DNA of 64,000 bases from Serratia nematodiphila DZ0503SBS1 (lineage in GTDB: Bacteria > Pseudomonadota > Gammaproteobacteria > Enterobacterales > Enterobacteriaceae). How positions within the stretch are numbered: position 1 is the stretch's first letter; the number at the start of each line of letters is the position of its first letter. Where the stretch lies: positions 372,001 to 436,000 of the forward strand of contig NZ_JPUX01000002.1 in NCBI RefSeq assembly GCF_000738675.1, read 5' to 3'. This document shows positions 37,153 to 48,639 of this stretch, one piece after another. A program made the translations under genes and the position numbers. The notes under the pieces are model-generated. The model was not told where the DNA came from, did no database searches, and saw only the letters and a list, made by a program, of their open reading frames with translations.

Positions 37153-38085
37153 ATGCCCCGCCCTATTATCATCGATTGCGATCCCGGCCTCGACGACGCC
37201 ATCGCGCTGGCCATGGCGCTGCGTTCGCCGGAGCTGGACGTCAAAGCCATTACCACCTCCGCCGGCAACCAGACGCCGGAGAAAACCCTGCATAATGCGC
37301 TGGGCCTGCTGACCCTGATGCAGCGCGAGGACATCCCGGTCGCCGCCGGCGCCGGCGGCCCGCTGATGCGCGAGCTGGTGATCGCCGACTATGTCCACGG
37401 CAAAACCGGCATGGGCAACACCCACCTGCCGACGCCGACCCTCAAACCCGATCCCCGCGGCGCCGTCGAGCTGATCGCCGACCTGCTGCGCGCCAGCCCG
37501 CAGCCGATCACCCTGGTGGTGACCGGCCCGATGACCAATATCGCCCTGCTACTGGCCCAGCATGCCGAGTTGAAAAGCCGCATCGAGCGCATCGTATTCA
37601 TGGGCGGCGGCATGAACGCCGGCAATACTACGCCGGTGGCGGAGTTCAACATCTTCGTCGATCCCGAAGCCGCCGAAATGGTGCTGAAATCCGGCGTGCC
37701 GCTGACCATGGCCGGGCTGAACGTCACCCATCAGGCGCTGGTGTTGCCGCAGGATATCGAGCGCATTCGTCAGATAGACAATCCGGTCGCGCAGGCGGTC
37801 GCGGAGATGCTCGATTTTTACCTGCCGCTGTACCTCAGCCATCCGCGCGGCCTGCCCGGCGCAGCGATGCACGATCCCTGCACCATCGCCTGGCTGCTGG
37901 CGCCACAGCTGTTCACCGGCGTAGAACGCTGGGTCGGCGTGGAGACCAAAGGGGAATACACCGTCGGCATGACGGTGGTGGACTATTTCCAGCAAACCGG
38001 CAACGCGGCCAACGTGGAAGTGCTGACCGGCATCAACCGCGAGGGCTTTATCGATCTGCTGGCCGAGCGCGTAGCGCGTTATTGA
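37153..38085 (+). CDS. rihA: Pyrimidine-specific ribonucleoside hydrolase RihA
   Basis: Product of 310 residues (E. coli 311) from ATG 37153, with AGGAG ten bases upstream; an upstream in-frame start at 37111 lies in the terminator-to-gene gap. It is an inosine-uridine nucleoside hydrolase: the Ca-binding [16 protein letters not shown] at the N-terminus, the [13 protein letters not shown] and [24 protein letters not shown] segments and the C-terminal [12 protein letters not shown] with Ca-binding Asp. It splits cytidine and uridine to base and ribose. It follows gltL as in E. coli. A GC hairpin (38093-38111) follows. Confidence 0.96.
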   Translation: MPRPIIIDCDPGLDDAIALAMALRSPELDVKAITTSAGNQTPEKTLHNALGLLTLMQREDIPVAAGAGGPLMRELVIADYVHGKTGMGNTHLPTPTLKPDPRGAVELIADLLRASPQPITLVVTGPMTNIALLLAQHAELKSRIERIVFMGGGMNAGNTTPVAEFNIFVDPEAAEMVLKSGVPLTMAGLNVTHQALVLPQDIERIRQIDNPVAQAVAEMLDFYLPLYLSHPRGLPGAAMHDPCTIAWLLAPQLFTGVERWVGVETKGEYTVGMTVVDYFQQTGNAANVEVLTGINREGFIDLLAERVARY

Positions 38086-38212
38086 TCCTATCGGGGCGCG
38101 CTCGCGCCCCTCATTCAACTTTTTTGATTTAACTCAGCGAATTTTTGCGCTATCACTGTTCATGGCTTGCCTCTACCATGCGTTTACACCGACTGACATC
38201 GTTACCGATTAG

Positions 38213-38938
<726 letters not shown>

Positions 38939-38951
38939 ACGCCGGCCTTAG

Positions 38952-38975
38952 CGTTCCCCGCCCTGGCGGGGAACG
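38952..38975. terminator. Bidirectional hairpin between azoR and ybeL
   Basis: CGTTCCCCGC-CCTG-GCGGGGAACG, ten pairs, in the 40-base gap between convergent genes. T runs are lacking. Confidence 0.5.
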
Positions 38976-38978
38976 TCC

Positions 38979-39461
38979 TCAAGGTTCAAACGGCCGGCGC
39001 TGGAACTGGTCGTGACCGCATTTCGGGCAGAGCGGCAGCACCTCCGGCGTGTAAAACGCCAGATGGTAGTGACACTGCTCGCACACCAGATTGCCCAGCC
39101 CCACCACTTCACCGCTGTGGTAAACGCCGTGGTGGCTGACATCCTTGAACACCTCGCGCCACTCCAGCTGGGTTTTGTCGGTGATATCCGCCAGTTCCTG
39201 CCACAGGCTCTCTTTAATCACGCGCATAAACACGCTGTCGGTAAACTCGTCCCGGCTCTCCTGATAGCTGCGGGCGAACTCCTCCAGATCGCGCCGCACC
39301 GCCTGCGTCACCTGCCGCACTTCGTCGCGGGTCAAATCTTCGGCCTCGTTCAAGCGCCGCTCCGCGCTGGCCACCAGTTCATCGATATCGCGTTCGCCGT
39401 TTTTCAGGCGTTCGCTCAGCGATGCCACCAATTCGCGGTAATACTGAGCAACCTTGTTCAT
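38979..39461 (-). CDS. ybeL: YbeL, zinc-ribbon protein (DUF1451)
   Basis: Product of 160 residues, the E. coli length. The N-terminal two thirds are strongly helical and charged (VAQYYRELVASLSERLKNGE, RREDLEEF-like segments), probably a coiled coil; the C-terminus is a zinc ribbon with LVCEQCHYH and LCPKCGHDQF. Its role is unknown. AGGAGAG lies eight bases before the ATG. It is divergent from leuS, as in E. coli. Confidence 0.94.
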   Translation of the reverse strand: MNKVAQYYRELVASLSERLKNGERDIDELVASAERRLNEAEDLTRDEVRQVTQAVRRDLEEFARSYQESRDEFTDSVFMRVIKESLWQELADITDKTQLEWREVFKDVSHHGVYHSGEVVGLGNLVCEQCHYHLAFYTPEVLPLCPKCGHDQFQRRPFEP

Positions 39462-39747
39462 AGACTCTCCTCGATAAACGCTGCGCCGGACTTGGCTGTA
39501 GGGATCCCCCCTAAGCTACTTGTTCTTATTTTAGCCGTAAATGACTGATGTCACTTGGCAAGACGCGGGATCCGCAGGTTGTGAGCCGCGTCATGACGGC
39601 GTTTTTTTTAAATGCGCCGAGTCAGGCGCTTGGAGTTGTTGCCGGGAGGTCTTATCAGCTATGCTATGCGGATCTACGAATACTAAATGTTCATTGCGTT
39701 GCCTCTGACCGGGGCAACGGTTTACACCTACAGGACCACCGGCCGCC

Positions 39748-42330
39748 ATGCAAGAGCAATACCGTCCAGAAGACATAGAATCGAACGTACAGCTTCACTG
39801 GCAAGAGAAGCAGACTTTCAAAGTTACCGAAGACGACAGCAAGGAAAAGTACTACTGCCTATCCATGCTGCCTTACCCGTCCGGCCGACTGCACATGGGC
39901 CACGTTCGTAACTACACTATCGGCGACGTGATCTCGCGCTATCAGCGCATGCTGGGCAAAAACGTACTGCAGCCGATCGGCTGGGATGCGTTCGGCCTGC
40001 CGGCGGAAGGCGCAGCGGTGAAAAACAACACCGCGCCGGCCCCGTGGACCTACGACAACATCGAATACATGAAGAACCAGCTGAAACTGCTGGGCTTCGG
40101 CTACGACTGGGATCGCGAAATCGCCACCTGCCAGCCGGAATACTATCGCTGGGAACAGTGGTTCTTCACCAAGCTGTATGAAAAAGGCCTGGTCTACAAG
40201 AAGACTTCGGCGGTGAACTGGTGTCCGCACGATCTGACCGTGCTGGCCAACGAACAGGTTATCGACGGCTGCTGCTGGCGCTGCGACACTAAGGTCGAGC
40301 GTAAAGAGATCCCGCAGTGGTTCATCAAAATCACCGCTTACGCCGATCAGCTGCTGAACGATCTGGACACGCTTGAAAGCTGGCCGGAGCAGGTGAAAAC
40401 CATGCAGCGCAACTGGATTGGCCGCTCCGAAGGCGTGGAAATCACCTTCGACGTGGCGGACAGCGAAGAGAAGCTGACGGTTTACACCACCCGCCCGGAC
40501 ACCTTCATGGGCGCCACCTACGTGGCGGTCGCCGCGGGCCACCCGCTGGCGCAACAGGGCGCGCGCAACAACCCGGCGCTGACCGAGTTCATCGACGAAT
40601 GCCGCAACACCAAAGTGGCCGAAGCAGAAATGGCGACGATGGAGAAGAAAGGCATGCCGACCGGCCTGTTCGTGGTCCACCCGCTGAGCGGCGAGAAGCT
40701 GCCGGTGTGGGTCGCCAACTTCGTGCTGATGGAATACGGCACCGGCGCCGTGATGGCAGTACCGGCGCACGACCAGCGCGACTGGGAATTCGCCACCAAA
40801 TATGATTTGCCGATCAAACCGGTGATCCTGAACCTCGACGGCAGCCAGCCTGACGTGAGCGCCGAAGCGATGACCGACAAAGGCGCGCTGTTCAACTCCG
40901 GCGAGTTCGACGGTCTGGACAATGAAGCGGGCTTCAACGCCATCGCCGACAAACTGGTCGCCAAGGGCGTAGGCCAGCGTAAGGTTAACTACCGTCTGCG
41001 CGACTGGGGTGTCTCCCGCCAGCGTTATTGGGGCGCGCCAATCCCGATGGTGACGCTGGAAGACGGCACCGTAATGCCGACGCCGGAAGACCAGCTGCCG
41101 GTGATCCTGCCGGAAGACGTGGTCATGGACGGCATCACCAGCCCGATCAAGGCCGATCCTGAGTGGGCGAAAACCACCGTCGACGGCCAGCCGGCGCTGC
41201 GCGAAACCGACACCTTCGACACCTTTATGGAGTCCTCCTGGTACTACGCGCGCTACACCTGCCCGCAGTATGACCAGGGCATGCTGGATCCGGCCGCCGC
41301 CAACTACTGGCTGCCGGTCGATCAATATATCGGCGGCATCGAGCACGCCATCATGCACCTGATGTACTTCCGCTTCTTCCACAAGCTGATGCGCGATGCG
41401 GGCCTGGTGGATTCCGATGAGCCGGCCAAGCGCCTGCTGTGTCAGGGCATGGTGCTGGCCGACGCCTTCTACTACACCGGCAACAGCGGCGAGCGCGTCT
41501 GGGTATCCCCGGTTGACGCCACCGTCGAGCGCGACGACAAGGGCCGCATCATCAAGGCTACGGATCCGCAAGGCCGTGAACTGGTCTATGCTGGCATGAG
41601 CAAAATGTCGAAGTCGAAGAACAACGGCATCGACCCGCAGGAGATGGTGGAAAAATACGGCGCGGACACCGTGCGTCTGTTCATGATGTTCGCTTCACCG
41701 GCAGAAATGACGCTGGAGTGGCAGGAATCCGGCGTGGAAGGGGCTAACCGCTTCCTGAAACGCGTGTGGAAACTGGCCTATGATCACGTGGAAAAAGGCG
41801 CGGTGCAGCCGCTGAACGTGGCGTCGCTGAACGAAGATCAGAAAGCGCTGCGCCGCGATCTGCACAAAACCATCGCCAAGGTGACCGACGATATCGGCCG
41901 CCGTCAGACCTTCAACACCGCAATCGCCGCCGTGATGGAGCTGATGAACAAGCTGGCCCGCGCGCCGCAGGAGAGCGAGCAGGATCGCGCGCTGCTGCAA
42001 GAAGCGCTGCTGGCCGTGGTGCGCATGCTGTATCCGTTCACCCCTCACGTGTGCTTCACCCTGTGGCAGGCGCTGGGTGGCGAAGGCGACGTGGACACCG
42101 CGCCATGGCCGGTTGCCGACGAGCAGGCGATGGTCGAAGACTCCAAGCTGGTGGTGGTGCAGGTGAACGGCAAGGTTCGCGCTAAAATCACCGTATCTGC
42201 CGATGCGACCGAAGAGCAAGTGCGCGCGCGCGCTGCCGAAGAGCATCTGGTGGCTAAATATCTGGACGGCGTCACGATTCGCAAAGTGATTTACGTTCCG
42301 GGCAAACTGCTTAACCTGGTTGTGGGTTAA
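39748..42330 (+). CDS. leuS: Leucyl-tRNA synthetase
   Basis: Product of 860 residues, the E. coli length. Class I synthetase with HIGH motif in [15 protein letters not shown] near residue 50, CP1 editing domain with the Thr-rich region [12 protein letters not shown] and the conserved Asp in [18 protein letters not shown] in [12 protein letters not shown] near residue 619, an anticodon-binding helix bundle and a C-terminal domain. It charges tRNA-Leu and clears mischarged norvaline and isoleucine. It heads the leuS-lptE-holA-nadD transcript. A stem GACGCGG/CCGCGTC with T8 lies upstream near 39563-39609. Confidence 0.98.
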   Translation: MQEQYRPEDIESNVQLHWQEKQTFKVTEDDSKEKYYCLSMLPYPSGRLHMGHVRNYTIGDVISRYQRMLGKNVLQPIGWDAFGLPAEGAAVKNNTAPAPWTYDNIEYMKNQLKLLGFGYDWDREIATCQPEYYRWEQWFFTKLYEKGLVYKKTSAVNWCPHDLTVLANEQVIDGCCWRCDTKVERKEIPQWFIKITAYADQLLNDLDTLESWPEQVKTMQRNWIGRSEGVEITFDVADSEEKLTVYTTRPDTFMGATYVAVAAGHPLAQQGARNNPALTEFIDECRNTKVAEAEMATMEKKGMPTGLFVVHPLSGEKLPVWVANFVLMEYGTGAVMAVPAHDQRDWEFATKYDLPIKPVILNLDGSQPDVSAEAMTDKGALFNSGEFDGLDNEAGFNAIADKLVAKGVGQRKVNYRLRDWGVSRQRYWGAPIPMVTLEDGTVMPTPEDQLPVILPEDVVMDGITSPIKADPEWAKTTVDGQPALRETDTFDTFMESSWYYARYTCPQYDQGMLDPAAANYWLPVDQYIGGIEHAIMHLMYFRFFHKLMRDAGLVDSDEPAKRLLCQGMVLADAFYYTGNSGERVWVSPVDATVERDDKGRIIKATDPQGRELVYAGMSKMSKSKNNGIDPQEMVEKYGADTVRLFMMFASPAEMTLEWQESGVEGANRFLKRVWKLAYDHVEKGAVQPLNVASLNEDQKALRRDLHKTIAKVTDDIGRRQTFNTAIAAVMELMNKLARAPQESEQDRALLQEALLAVVRMLYPFTPHVCFTLWQALGGEGDVDTAPWPVADEQAMVEDSKLVVVQVNGKVRAKITVSADATEEQVRARAAEEHLVAKYLDGVTIRKVIYVPGKLLNLVVG

Positions 42331-42344
42331 CACAAGGAGGAGTT

Positions 42345-42905
42345 GTGCGACAACGTATTCTGACGCTGTTGCTGGGGTTGGCGGTGCTGGTCACCGCCGG
42401 CTGCGGTTTTCACCTGCGTGGCACCACGCAGGTGCCTAATGAAATGAAAACGCTGATCCTGGACAGTTCGGATCCTTACGGGCCATTGACGCGCGCGGTG
42501 CGTGAGCAACTGCGTTTGAACGCCGTGACCATCGTCAGCGATCCGAAGCGTAAAGACGTGCCTTCTCTGCGCATCGTCGGCGCGACGGAAAGCCAGGATA
42601 CCGCCTCGATCTTCCAGGACGGTAAAACCGCCGAGTACCAGTTGGTGCTGACCGTGCAGGCCCAGGTGCTGATCCCGGGCCACGACCTGTATCCGCTGTC
42701 GGTGAAAGTGTTCCGTTCGTTCTTCGACAACCCGCTGACCGCGCTGGCCAAGGACTCCGAGCAGGAGATCATTCGCCAGGAAATGCGTGAGCAGGCGGCG
42801 CAGCAACTGGTGCGCAAACTGCTGACCGTGCACGCGGCGGAAGAAGAAAACCGGCAGAAAGCCGCTGCCGTCGGCGAACGAGCGGCAAGCCAAACCGCAC
42901 AATGA
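42345..42905 (+). CDS. lptE: LPS-assembly lipoprotein LptE
   Basis: Product of 186 residues. Start is GTG 42345 with AAGGAGGAG upstream, giving [20 protein letters not shown]; the Cys near residue 20 is the lipidation site. LptE is an outer-membrane lipoprotein that plugs the LptD barrel and helps insert lipopolysaccharide. The conserved core ([40 protein letters not shown]) is present; the tail is Gln/Glu/Ala-rich. It ends with an ATGA overlap with holA. Confidence 0.97.
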   Translation: MRQRILTLLLGLAVLVTAGCGFHLRGTTQVPNEMKTLILDSSDPYGPLTRAVREQLRLNAVTIVSDPKRKDVPSLRIVGATESQDTASIFQDGKTAEYQLVLTVQAQVLIPGHDLYPLSVKVFRSFFDNPLTALAKDSEQEIIRQEMREQAAQQLVRKLLTVHAAEEENRQKAAAVGERAASQTAQ

Positions 42906-43936
42906 TCCGCATTTATCCGGAACAACTTGCCGCGCAGCTCCGAGAGGGGCTGCGCGCTTGTTATTTATTGAGCGGCAATGAACCGCTGCTGCTGCAGGAA
43001 AGCCAGGATTTGCTCCGGCAGGCCGCGCAACAGCAGCAGTTCAGCGAGCACTACAGCATTTCCCTCGACGCCCATACTGACTGGGACGCCATCTTCGGCA
43101 TCTGCCAGGCGATGAGCCTGTTCGCCAGCCGCCAGACGCTGCTGCTGATCTTCCCGGAAAACGGCCCGACGGCGCCGATCGGCGAACAGCTGACCAAGCT
43201 CGCCACGCTGCTGCACGAGGATATTTTGCTGATCCTGCGCGGCCCGCGCCTCACCAAAGCGCAGGAAAACAGCGCCTGGTTCAAGGCGCTCAGCCCGCAC
43301 GGCGCTCTCGTCAGTTGCCAGACGCCTGAACAGGCGCAGCTGCCGCGCTGGGTCGCCGCGCGCGCCAAGTCGATGAAACTGGAGTTGGACGACGCGGCCA
43401 ATCAGCTGCTGTGCTACTGCTACGAAGGCAACCTGCTGGCGCTGTCGCAGGCGCTGGAGCGGCTGTCGCTGCTGCACCCGGACGGCAAGCTCACCCTGCC
43501 GCGCGTCGAGCAGGCGGTGAACGACGCCGCCCACTTCACGCCGTTCCACTGGCTGGATGCCCTGCTGGCCGGCAAGAGCAAGCGCGCCTGGCATATTTTG
43601 CAGCAGCTGCAGCAAGAGGACGTGGAGCCGGTGATCCTGCTGCGCACCCTGCAGCGCGAACTGCTGCTATTGCTGACGCTGCAGCGCCGCATGGCTTCCG
43701 CGCCGCTGCGCTCGCTGTTCGATCAGCACAAGGTCTGGCAGAACCGCCGCCCGCTGGTGACCCAGGCGTTGCAACGCCTGTCCGGCCCCCAGCTGCAGCA
43801 GGCGGTACAGCTGCTGACGCAAATCGAGCTGACCCTCAAGCAGGACTATGGCCAGTCGGTCTGGCCGGAACTGGAAACCCTGTCGATGCTGCTGTGCGGC
43901 AAACCCCTGGCCACGAGTTTTAGCGATGCCCACTAA
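42902..43936 (+). CDS. holA: DNA polymerase III subunit delta
   Basis: Product of 344 residues (E. coli 343). Delta opens the beta clamp as part of the clamp loader. The N-terminal domain begins [17 protein letters not shown] and has the clamp-wrench region [17 protein letters not shown]; an AAA-like fold without functional Walker A and a C-terminal collar domain follow. It overlaps lptE by four bases and nadD by eleven, showing tight operon packing. Confidence 0.96.
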   Translation: MIRIYPEQLAAQLREGLRACYLLSGNEPLLLQESQDLLRQAAQQQQFSEHYSISLDAHTDWDAIFGICQAMSLFASRQTLLLIFPENGPTAPIGEQLTKLATLLHEDILLILRGPRLTKAQENSAWFKALSPHGALVSCQTPEQAQLPRWVAARAKSMKLELDDAANQLLCYCYEGNLLALSQALERLSLLHPDGKLTLPRVEQAVNDAAHFTPFHWLDALLAGKSKRAWHILQQLQQEDVEPVILLRTLQRELLLLLTLQRRMASAPLRSLFDQHKVWQNRRPLVTQALQRLSGPQLQQAVQLLTQIELTLKQDYGQSVWPELETLSMLLCGKPLATSFSDAH

Positions 43937-44588
43937 CCCGGAACACCCCACCGTTTTGCACGCGCTGTTCGGCGGCACCTTTGATCCGATCCACTATGGC
44001 CACCTGCGGCCGGTGGAGGCGCTGGCCGCCGAAGTGGGCCTGAATCGCGTCACGCTGCTGCCTAACCATGTGCCGCCGCACCGCCCGCAGCCGGAGGCCA
44101 ATGCGCAGCAGCGCCTGAAGATGGTCGAGCTGGCGATCGCCGGCAACCCGCTGTTTGCGGTCGACGATCGCGAACTGCACCGCACCACGCCCTCCTACAC
44201 CATCGAGACGTTGGAAACGATTCGTAAAGAGCGTGGCGCCGCCCAGCCGCTGGCGTTTATTATTGGCCAGGACTCGCTGCTGACGCTGCATAAGTGGCAC
44301 CGCTGGCAGGCGCTGTTGGACGTCTGCCACCTGCTGGTGCTGGCGCGCCCGGGCTATAACGATCGCATGGACACGCCGGAACTGCAGCAGTGGCTGGAAC
44401 GCCATCGCACCGCCGACCCGGCGCTGCTCAGCCGTCGCCCGCACGGCCATATCTATCTGGCCGATACGCCGGAGCTGGAAATTTCCGCCACCGAGATCCG
44501 CCAGCGCCGCCATCAGGGCCTCAACTGCGACGACCTGCTGCCGCGCCCGGTGCAGCGCTATATCGAGTTGCAGGGTTTATATCGCTAG
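43926..44588 (+). CDS. nadD: Nicotinate-nucleotide adenylyltransferase
   Basis: Product of 220 residues (E. coli 213) from ATG 43926, inside the end of holA; a start 26 codons upstream would lie deeper in holA and is not conserved. The nucleotidyltransferase motif [13 protein letters not shown] near residue 16 and ISATEIRQR near the C-terminus bind ATP. It makes deamido-NAD from nicotinate mononucleotide. In E. coli cobC follows; here there is a 194-base gap with no gene and then rsfS. Confidence 0.97.
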   Translation: MPTNPEHPTVLHALFGGTFDPIHYGHLRPVEALAAEVGLNRVTLLPNHVPPHRPQPEANAQQRLKMVELAIAGNPLFAVDDRELHRTTPSYTIETLETIRKERGAAQPLAFIIGQDSLLTLHKWHRWQALLDVCHLLVLARPGYNDRMDTPELQQWLERHRTADPALLSRRPHGHIYLADTPELEISATEIRQRRHQGLNCDDLLPRPVQRYIELQGLYR

Positions 44589-44599
44589 TGAAAGGTGCG

Positions 44600-44608
44600 T
44601 GATATACT
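44600..44608 (+). promoter_or_regulatory. Extended -10 promoter candidate before rsfS
   Basis: TGATATACT has the TGn extension plus TATACT. It lies 175 bases before rsfS, just after nadD. The GC-rich stems that follow (GGCCGGG, GCTGGC) could fold in the leader. Confidence 0.4.
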
Positions 44609-44782
44609 GCGCCGCTATTTTTCAGGTATCCGCTGAAAACCCCGGAAACCTTAGCTGGCCGGGCAGTCACCAGTTAGCTGGCTTTCAGCGGCAGCCTGCC
44701 GAAACCATTATCCGGTTACGCCGCGGCGCGCGCATTTTGCCCGCCGCAGCCGACTGAACAGAACACACCCGAGGGGGAACCT

Positions 44783-45100
44783 TTGCAAGGTAAAGCGCTC
44801 CAAGATTTCGTCATCGATAAAATCGATGATCTGAAAGGCCAAGACATTGTCGCTCTGGACGTCCAGGGCAAATCCAGCATCACCGATTGCATGATCATCT
44901 GCACCGGCACCTCAACGCGCCACGTGATGTCGATCGCCAGCCACGTGGTGCAGGAATCCCGCGCCGCGGGCATGGAGCTGTACGGCATGAAAGGCCAGGA
45001 AGCCTCCGACTGGATCGTGGTCGATCTGGGCGAAGTGATCGTGCACGTGATGCAGGAAGAGAGCCGTCGCCTGTACGAGCTGGAAAAACTCTGGAGCTAA
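44783..45100 (+). CDS. rsfS: Ribosome silencing factor RsfS
   Basis: Product of 105 residues, the E. coli length. TTG start at 44783 with GAGGGGG nine bases upstream gives [21 protein letters not shown]. RsfS binds ribosomal protein uL14 and blocks joining of 30S and 50S subunits in starvation. The conserved [29 protein letters not shown] and [10 protein letters not shown] segments are present. rlmH starts three bases after the stop. Confidence 0.97.
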   Translation: MQGKALQDFVIDKIDDLKGQDIVALDVQGKSSITDCMIICTGTSTRHVMSIASHVVQESRAAGMELYGMKGQEASDWIVVDLGEVIVHVMQEESRRLYELEKLWS

Positions 45101-45103
45101 GCG

Positions 45104-45574
45104 GTGAAACTGCAATTGGTGGCGGTCGGCACCAAAATGCCAGACTGGGTGCAAACCGGCTTTATGGATTACCTGCACCGCTTTCCCAAAGACATGCCGT
45201 TTGAGTTGACCGAGATCCCGGCCGGCAAACGCGGCAAAAACGCCGACATCAAGCGCATTCTGGACAAGGAAGGCGAACAGATGCTGGCGGCGGTGGGCAA
45301 AGGCAACCGCATCGTTACGCTGGATATCCCAGGCACGCCGTGGGAAACGCCGCAGCTGGCACAGCAGCTTGAGCGCTGGAAGCAGGATGGCCGCAATGTC
45401 AGCTTGCTGATCGGCGGCCCGGAAGGGCTGGCGCCCGCCTGCAAAGCCGCTGCCGAGCAGAGCTGGTCGCTTTCTCCGTTGACGCTGCCGCATCCTTTGG
45501 TGCGCGTCCTGGTGGCAGAAAGCCTCTACCGCGCCTGGAGTATTACAACAAATCATCCTTACCACCGGGAATAG
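45104..45574 (+). CDS. rlmH: 23S rRNA pseudouridine-1915 N3-methyltransferase
   Basis: Product of 156 residues (E. coli 155) with GTG start at 45104. It is a SPOUT methyltransferase with the knotted SAM site: [26 protein letters not shown] and [22 protein letters not shown]. It methylates pseudouridine 1915 in helix 69 of 70S ribosomes. It is packed between rsfS and mrdA. Confidence 0.97.
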   Translation: MKLQLVAVGTKMPDWVQTGFMDYLHRFPKDMPFELTEIPAGKRGKNADIKRILDKEGEQMLAAVGKGNRIVTLDIPGTPWETPQLAQQLERWKQDGRNVSLLIGGPEGLAPACKAAAEQSWSLSPLTLPHPLVRVLVAESLYRAWSITTNHPYHRE

Positions 45575-45612
45575 CCGGTGGTGACCGTGACAGAGTGAAA
45601 TAAAGCAGCGGG

Positions 45613-47508
45613 ATGAAAATAGAACGTAACCCTTTTCGCGACTATACGGCTGAATCCGCCCTGTTTGTACGCCGCGCCCTGGTGGCGTTCCTGGTCATCC
45701 TGGTGCTGTCCGGCATCCTGATCGCCAACCTGTATAATCTGCAAGTGGTCCGCGTCGAGGATTACCGCACCCGCTCCAACGAAAACCGCATCAAACTGGT
45801 GCCCATCGCGCCCAGCCGCGGCATTATCTACGATCGCAACGGCACCCCGCTGGCGCTCAACCGCACCATTTATCAGCTGGAGCTGATGCCGGAGAAGGTC
45901 GACGATCTCAAGGCCACGCTGCAGGCGCTGCGCACTGTGGTCGATCTGACTGACGACGACATCGCCAATTTCGAAAAAGAGCGCAAGCGCTCGCGCCGTT
46001 TCGTCTCCATTCCGGTGAAAACCGCGCTGACCGAGGTGCAGGTCGCCCGCTTTGCGGTCAATCAGTTCCGCTTCCCCGGCGTGGAAGTGAAAGGCTACCA
46101 GCGCCGCTACTATCCTTACGGATCCGCCCTCACCCACGTCACCGGCTATGTGTCGAAGATCAACGACCGCGACGTTGAACGTCTAGACAAAGACGGCAAG
46201 CTGGCCAACTACGCCGCCACCCACGATATCGGCAAGCTGGGCATCGAACGCTATTACGAAGACACGCTGCACGGTAAAACCGGTTACGAAGAGGTTGAAG
46301 TCAACAACCGCGGCCGGGTGATCCGCCAATTGCACGAGCAGCCGCCTTCCGCCGGCCAGGACGTCTACCTGACGCTCGATCTTGATCTGCAGCGCTATAT
46401 CGAACAGCTGCTGGTTGGCAGCCGCGCCGCGGTAGTGGTGAGCGATCCGCGCACCGGCGCCATCCTGGCGATGGTGTCCAATCCGAGCTACGATCCGAAC
46501 CTGTTCGTGGACGGCATTTCCAGCAAGGACTATCAGGGTCTGCTGAACGATCCGAATCGCCCGCTGATCAACCGCGCCACGCAGGGGGTTTATCCGCCCG
46601 CGTCGACGGTGAAACCTTATATCGCCGTGTCGGCACTCAGCGCCGGGGTGATCACCAAGAACACCGTAGTGTTCGATCCCGGCTGGTGGCAACTGCCCGG
46701 CTCGGAAAAACGCTTTCGCGACTGGAAAAAATGGGGGCACGGCCGCCTGAACGTCACCAAAGCGCTGGAAGAATCCGCGGATACCTACTTCTATCAGGTC
46801 GCCTATGATATGGGGATCGATCGGCTGTCGAGCTGGCTGACCAAATTCGGTTACGGCCAGTACACCGGCATCGATCTGGCCGAAGAGCGCTCCGGCCTGA
46901 TGCCGACGCGCGAATGGAAGCTGAAACGCTATAAAAAACCGTGGTATCAGGGCGACACCATTCCGGTGGGCATCGGCCAGGGTTACTGGACCGCCACGCC
47001 GATCCAGATGGCCAAGGCGCTGAACACCCTGATCAACGACGGTACCGTCAAAACGCCGCACCTGCTGCAGAGCACCCGCGTTAACGGCGCGCTGGTGCCG
47101 TTCAAACAGGAAGAAAGCACGCAGATCGGCGATATTCACTCCGGCTTCTGGGAAATCGCCAAAGACGGCATGTACGGTGTGGCCAACCGTCCGAACGGGA
47201 CGGCGCGCAAGTACTTTGCGGACGCATCTTATAAAGCCGCGGCGAAATCGGGCACCGCACAGGTCTTCGGTTACGAAACCTACAACGCCCATAAACTGGC
47301 GGAGCACCTGCGCGATCACAAGCTGATGACCGCCTTTGCGCCGTTCAACAACCCGACGGTGTCGGTCGCCATCATTCTGGAAAACGGCGGCTCCGGTCCG
47401 GCGGTGGGCACCATCACCCGCCAGATCCTCGACCATATTCTGCTGGGCGACAACAATACGCAATTGCCAAGCGAGGCCCCGCTGCCGCCTGGCGTAGAAG
47501 GTGACTAA
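45613..47508 (+). CDS. mrdA: Penicillin-binding protein 2
   Basis: Product of 631 residues (E. coli 633). It is the elongasome class B transpeptidase that crosslinks lateral wall peptidoglycan. One membrane anchor (VRRALVAFLVILVLSGILIANL) is followed by the dimerisation domain and the transpeptidase domain with SxxK in YPPASTVKPY, SxD in EESADTYFYQ and KSGT in AAKSGTAQVFGYE. The ATG at 45613 has GCAGCGGG upstream. mrdB follows by eight bases. Confidence 0.97.
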   Translation: MKIERNPFRDYTAESALFVRRALVAFLVILVLSGILIANLYNLQVVRVEDYRTRSNENRIKLVPIAPSRGIIYDRNGTPLALNRTIYQLELMPEKVDDLKATLQALRTVVDLTDDDIANFEKERKRSRRFVSIPVKTALTEVQVARFAVNQFRFPGVEVKGYQRRYYPYGSALTHVTGYVSKINDRDVERLDKDGKLANYAATHDIGKLGIERYYEDTLHGKTGYEEVEVNNRGRVIRQLHEQPPSAGQDVYLTLDLDLQRYIEQLLVGSRAAVVVSDPRTGAILAMVSNPSYDPNLFVDGISSKDYQGLLNDPNRPLINRATQGVYPPASTVKPYIAVSALSAGVITKNTVVFDPGWWQLPGSEKRFRDWKKWGHGRLNVTKALEESADTYFYQVAYDMGIDRLSSWLTKFGYGQYTGIDLAEERSGLMPTREWKLKRYKKPWYQGDTIPVGIGQGYWTATPIQMAKALNTLINDGTVKTPHLLQSTRVNGALVPFKQEESTQIGDIHSGFWEIAKDGMYGVANRPNGTARKYFADASYKAAAKSGTAQVFGYETYNAHKLAEHLRDHKLMTAFAPFNNPTVSVAIILENGGSGPAVGTITRQILDHILLGDNNTQLPSEAPLPPGVEGD

Positions 47509-47516
47509 GGTAGAAC

Positions 47517-48629
47517 ATGACTGAAAGCCAACAAAAAGGCTCGATCTGGACCAAAATCCACATCGATCCGACGTTCCTGCTGCTGATCCTGGCCCTGCTG
47601 GTCTACAGCGCCTTCGTGATGTGGAGCGCCAGCGGCCAGGACATCGGCATGATGGAGCGCAAGATCGGGCAGATCGTCATGGGGCTGATCGTGATGGCCG
47701 TCATGGCGCAGATCCCGCCGCGCGTATACGAAAGCTGGGCGCCCTATCTGTATATTTTCTGCGTGATTTTGCTGATCCTGGTGGACGCCTTCGGGCAGAT
47801 CAGTAAAGGCGCGCAGCGCTGGCTGGATCTCGGCGTGGTGCGCTTCCAGCCATCGGAAATCGCCAAGATCGCCGTGCCGCTGATGGTGGCGCGCTTTATG
47901 AACCGCGATGTCTGCCCGCCTTCGCTGAAAAACACCGCCATCGCGCTGGTGCTGATCTTCCTGCCGACGCTGCTGGTGGCCGCGCAGCCGGATCTGGGCA
48001 CCTCTATCCTGATCGCCGCTTCCGGCCTGTTCGTACTGTTCCTGTCCGGCATGAGCTGGAAGCTGATCGCCGTCGCCGCCGTCGCGCTGGCGGCCTTCAT
48101 CCCGGTGCTGTGGTTCTTCCTGATGCACGGCTATCAGCGCGACCGCGTGATGATGCTGCTCGATCCGGAGAGCGACCCGCTCGGCGCCGGTTATCATATC
48201 ATTCAATCCAAGATCGCCATCGGCTCCGGCGGCCTGTCCGGCAAGGGCTGGCTGCACGGCACCCAGTCGCAGCTGGAGTTCCTGCCGGAGCGCCATACCG
48301 ACTTTATCTTCGCCGTGTTGGCCGAAGAGCTGGGTCTGATCGGGGTGTTGGTGCTGCTGGCGCTCTACCTGCTGGTGATCATCCGCGGGCTGATGATCGC
48401 CGCCAAGGCGCAAACCACCTTCGGCCGCGTGATGGTCGGCGGCTTGATGCTGATTTTGTTCGTTTATGTCTTTGTTAACATCGGTATGGTCAGTGGCATT
48501 TTGCCGGTAGTTGGCGTACCTTTGCCTCTGGTCAGTTACGGGGGTTCGGCGCTGATAGTGTTGATGGCCGGTTTCGGCATCATCATGTCGATCCACACGC
48601 ATCGGAAAATGCTGTCTAAAAGTTTATAA
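47517..48629 (+). CDS. mrdB: Rod-shape peptidoglycan glycosyltransferase RodA
   Basis: Product of 370 residues, the E. coli length. This SEDS-family polymerase with about ten membrane segments makes glycan strands from lipid II as partner of PBP2. The SEDS hallmarks are present: [31 protein letters not shown] and, near the C-terminus, [16 protein letters not shown]. It is co-transcribed with mrdA and rlpA. Confidence 0.97.
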   Translation: MTESQQKGSIWTKIHIDPTFLLLILALLVYSAFVMWSASGQDIGMMERKIGQIVMGLIVMAVMAQIPPRVYESWAPYLYIFCVILLILVDAFGQISKGAQRWLDLGVVRFQPSEIAKIAVPLMVARFMNRDVCPPSLKNTAIALVLIFLPTLLVAAQPDLGTSILIAASGLFVLFLSGMSWKLIAVAAVALAAFIPVLWFFLMHGYQRDRVMMLLDPESDPLGAGYHIIQSKIAIGSGGLSGKGWLHGTQSQLEFLPERHTDFIFAVLAEELGLIGVLVLLALYLLVIIRGLMIAAKAQTTFGRVMVGGLMLILFVYVFVNIGMVSGILPVVGVPLPLVSYGGSALIVLMAGFGIIMSIHTHRKMLSKSL

Positions 48630-48639
48630 GAGGTGAGTA

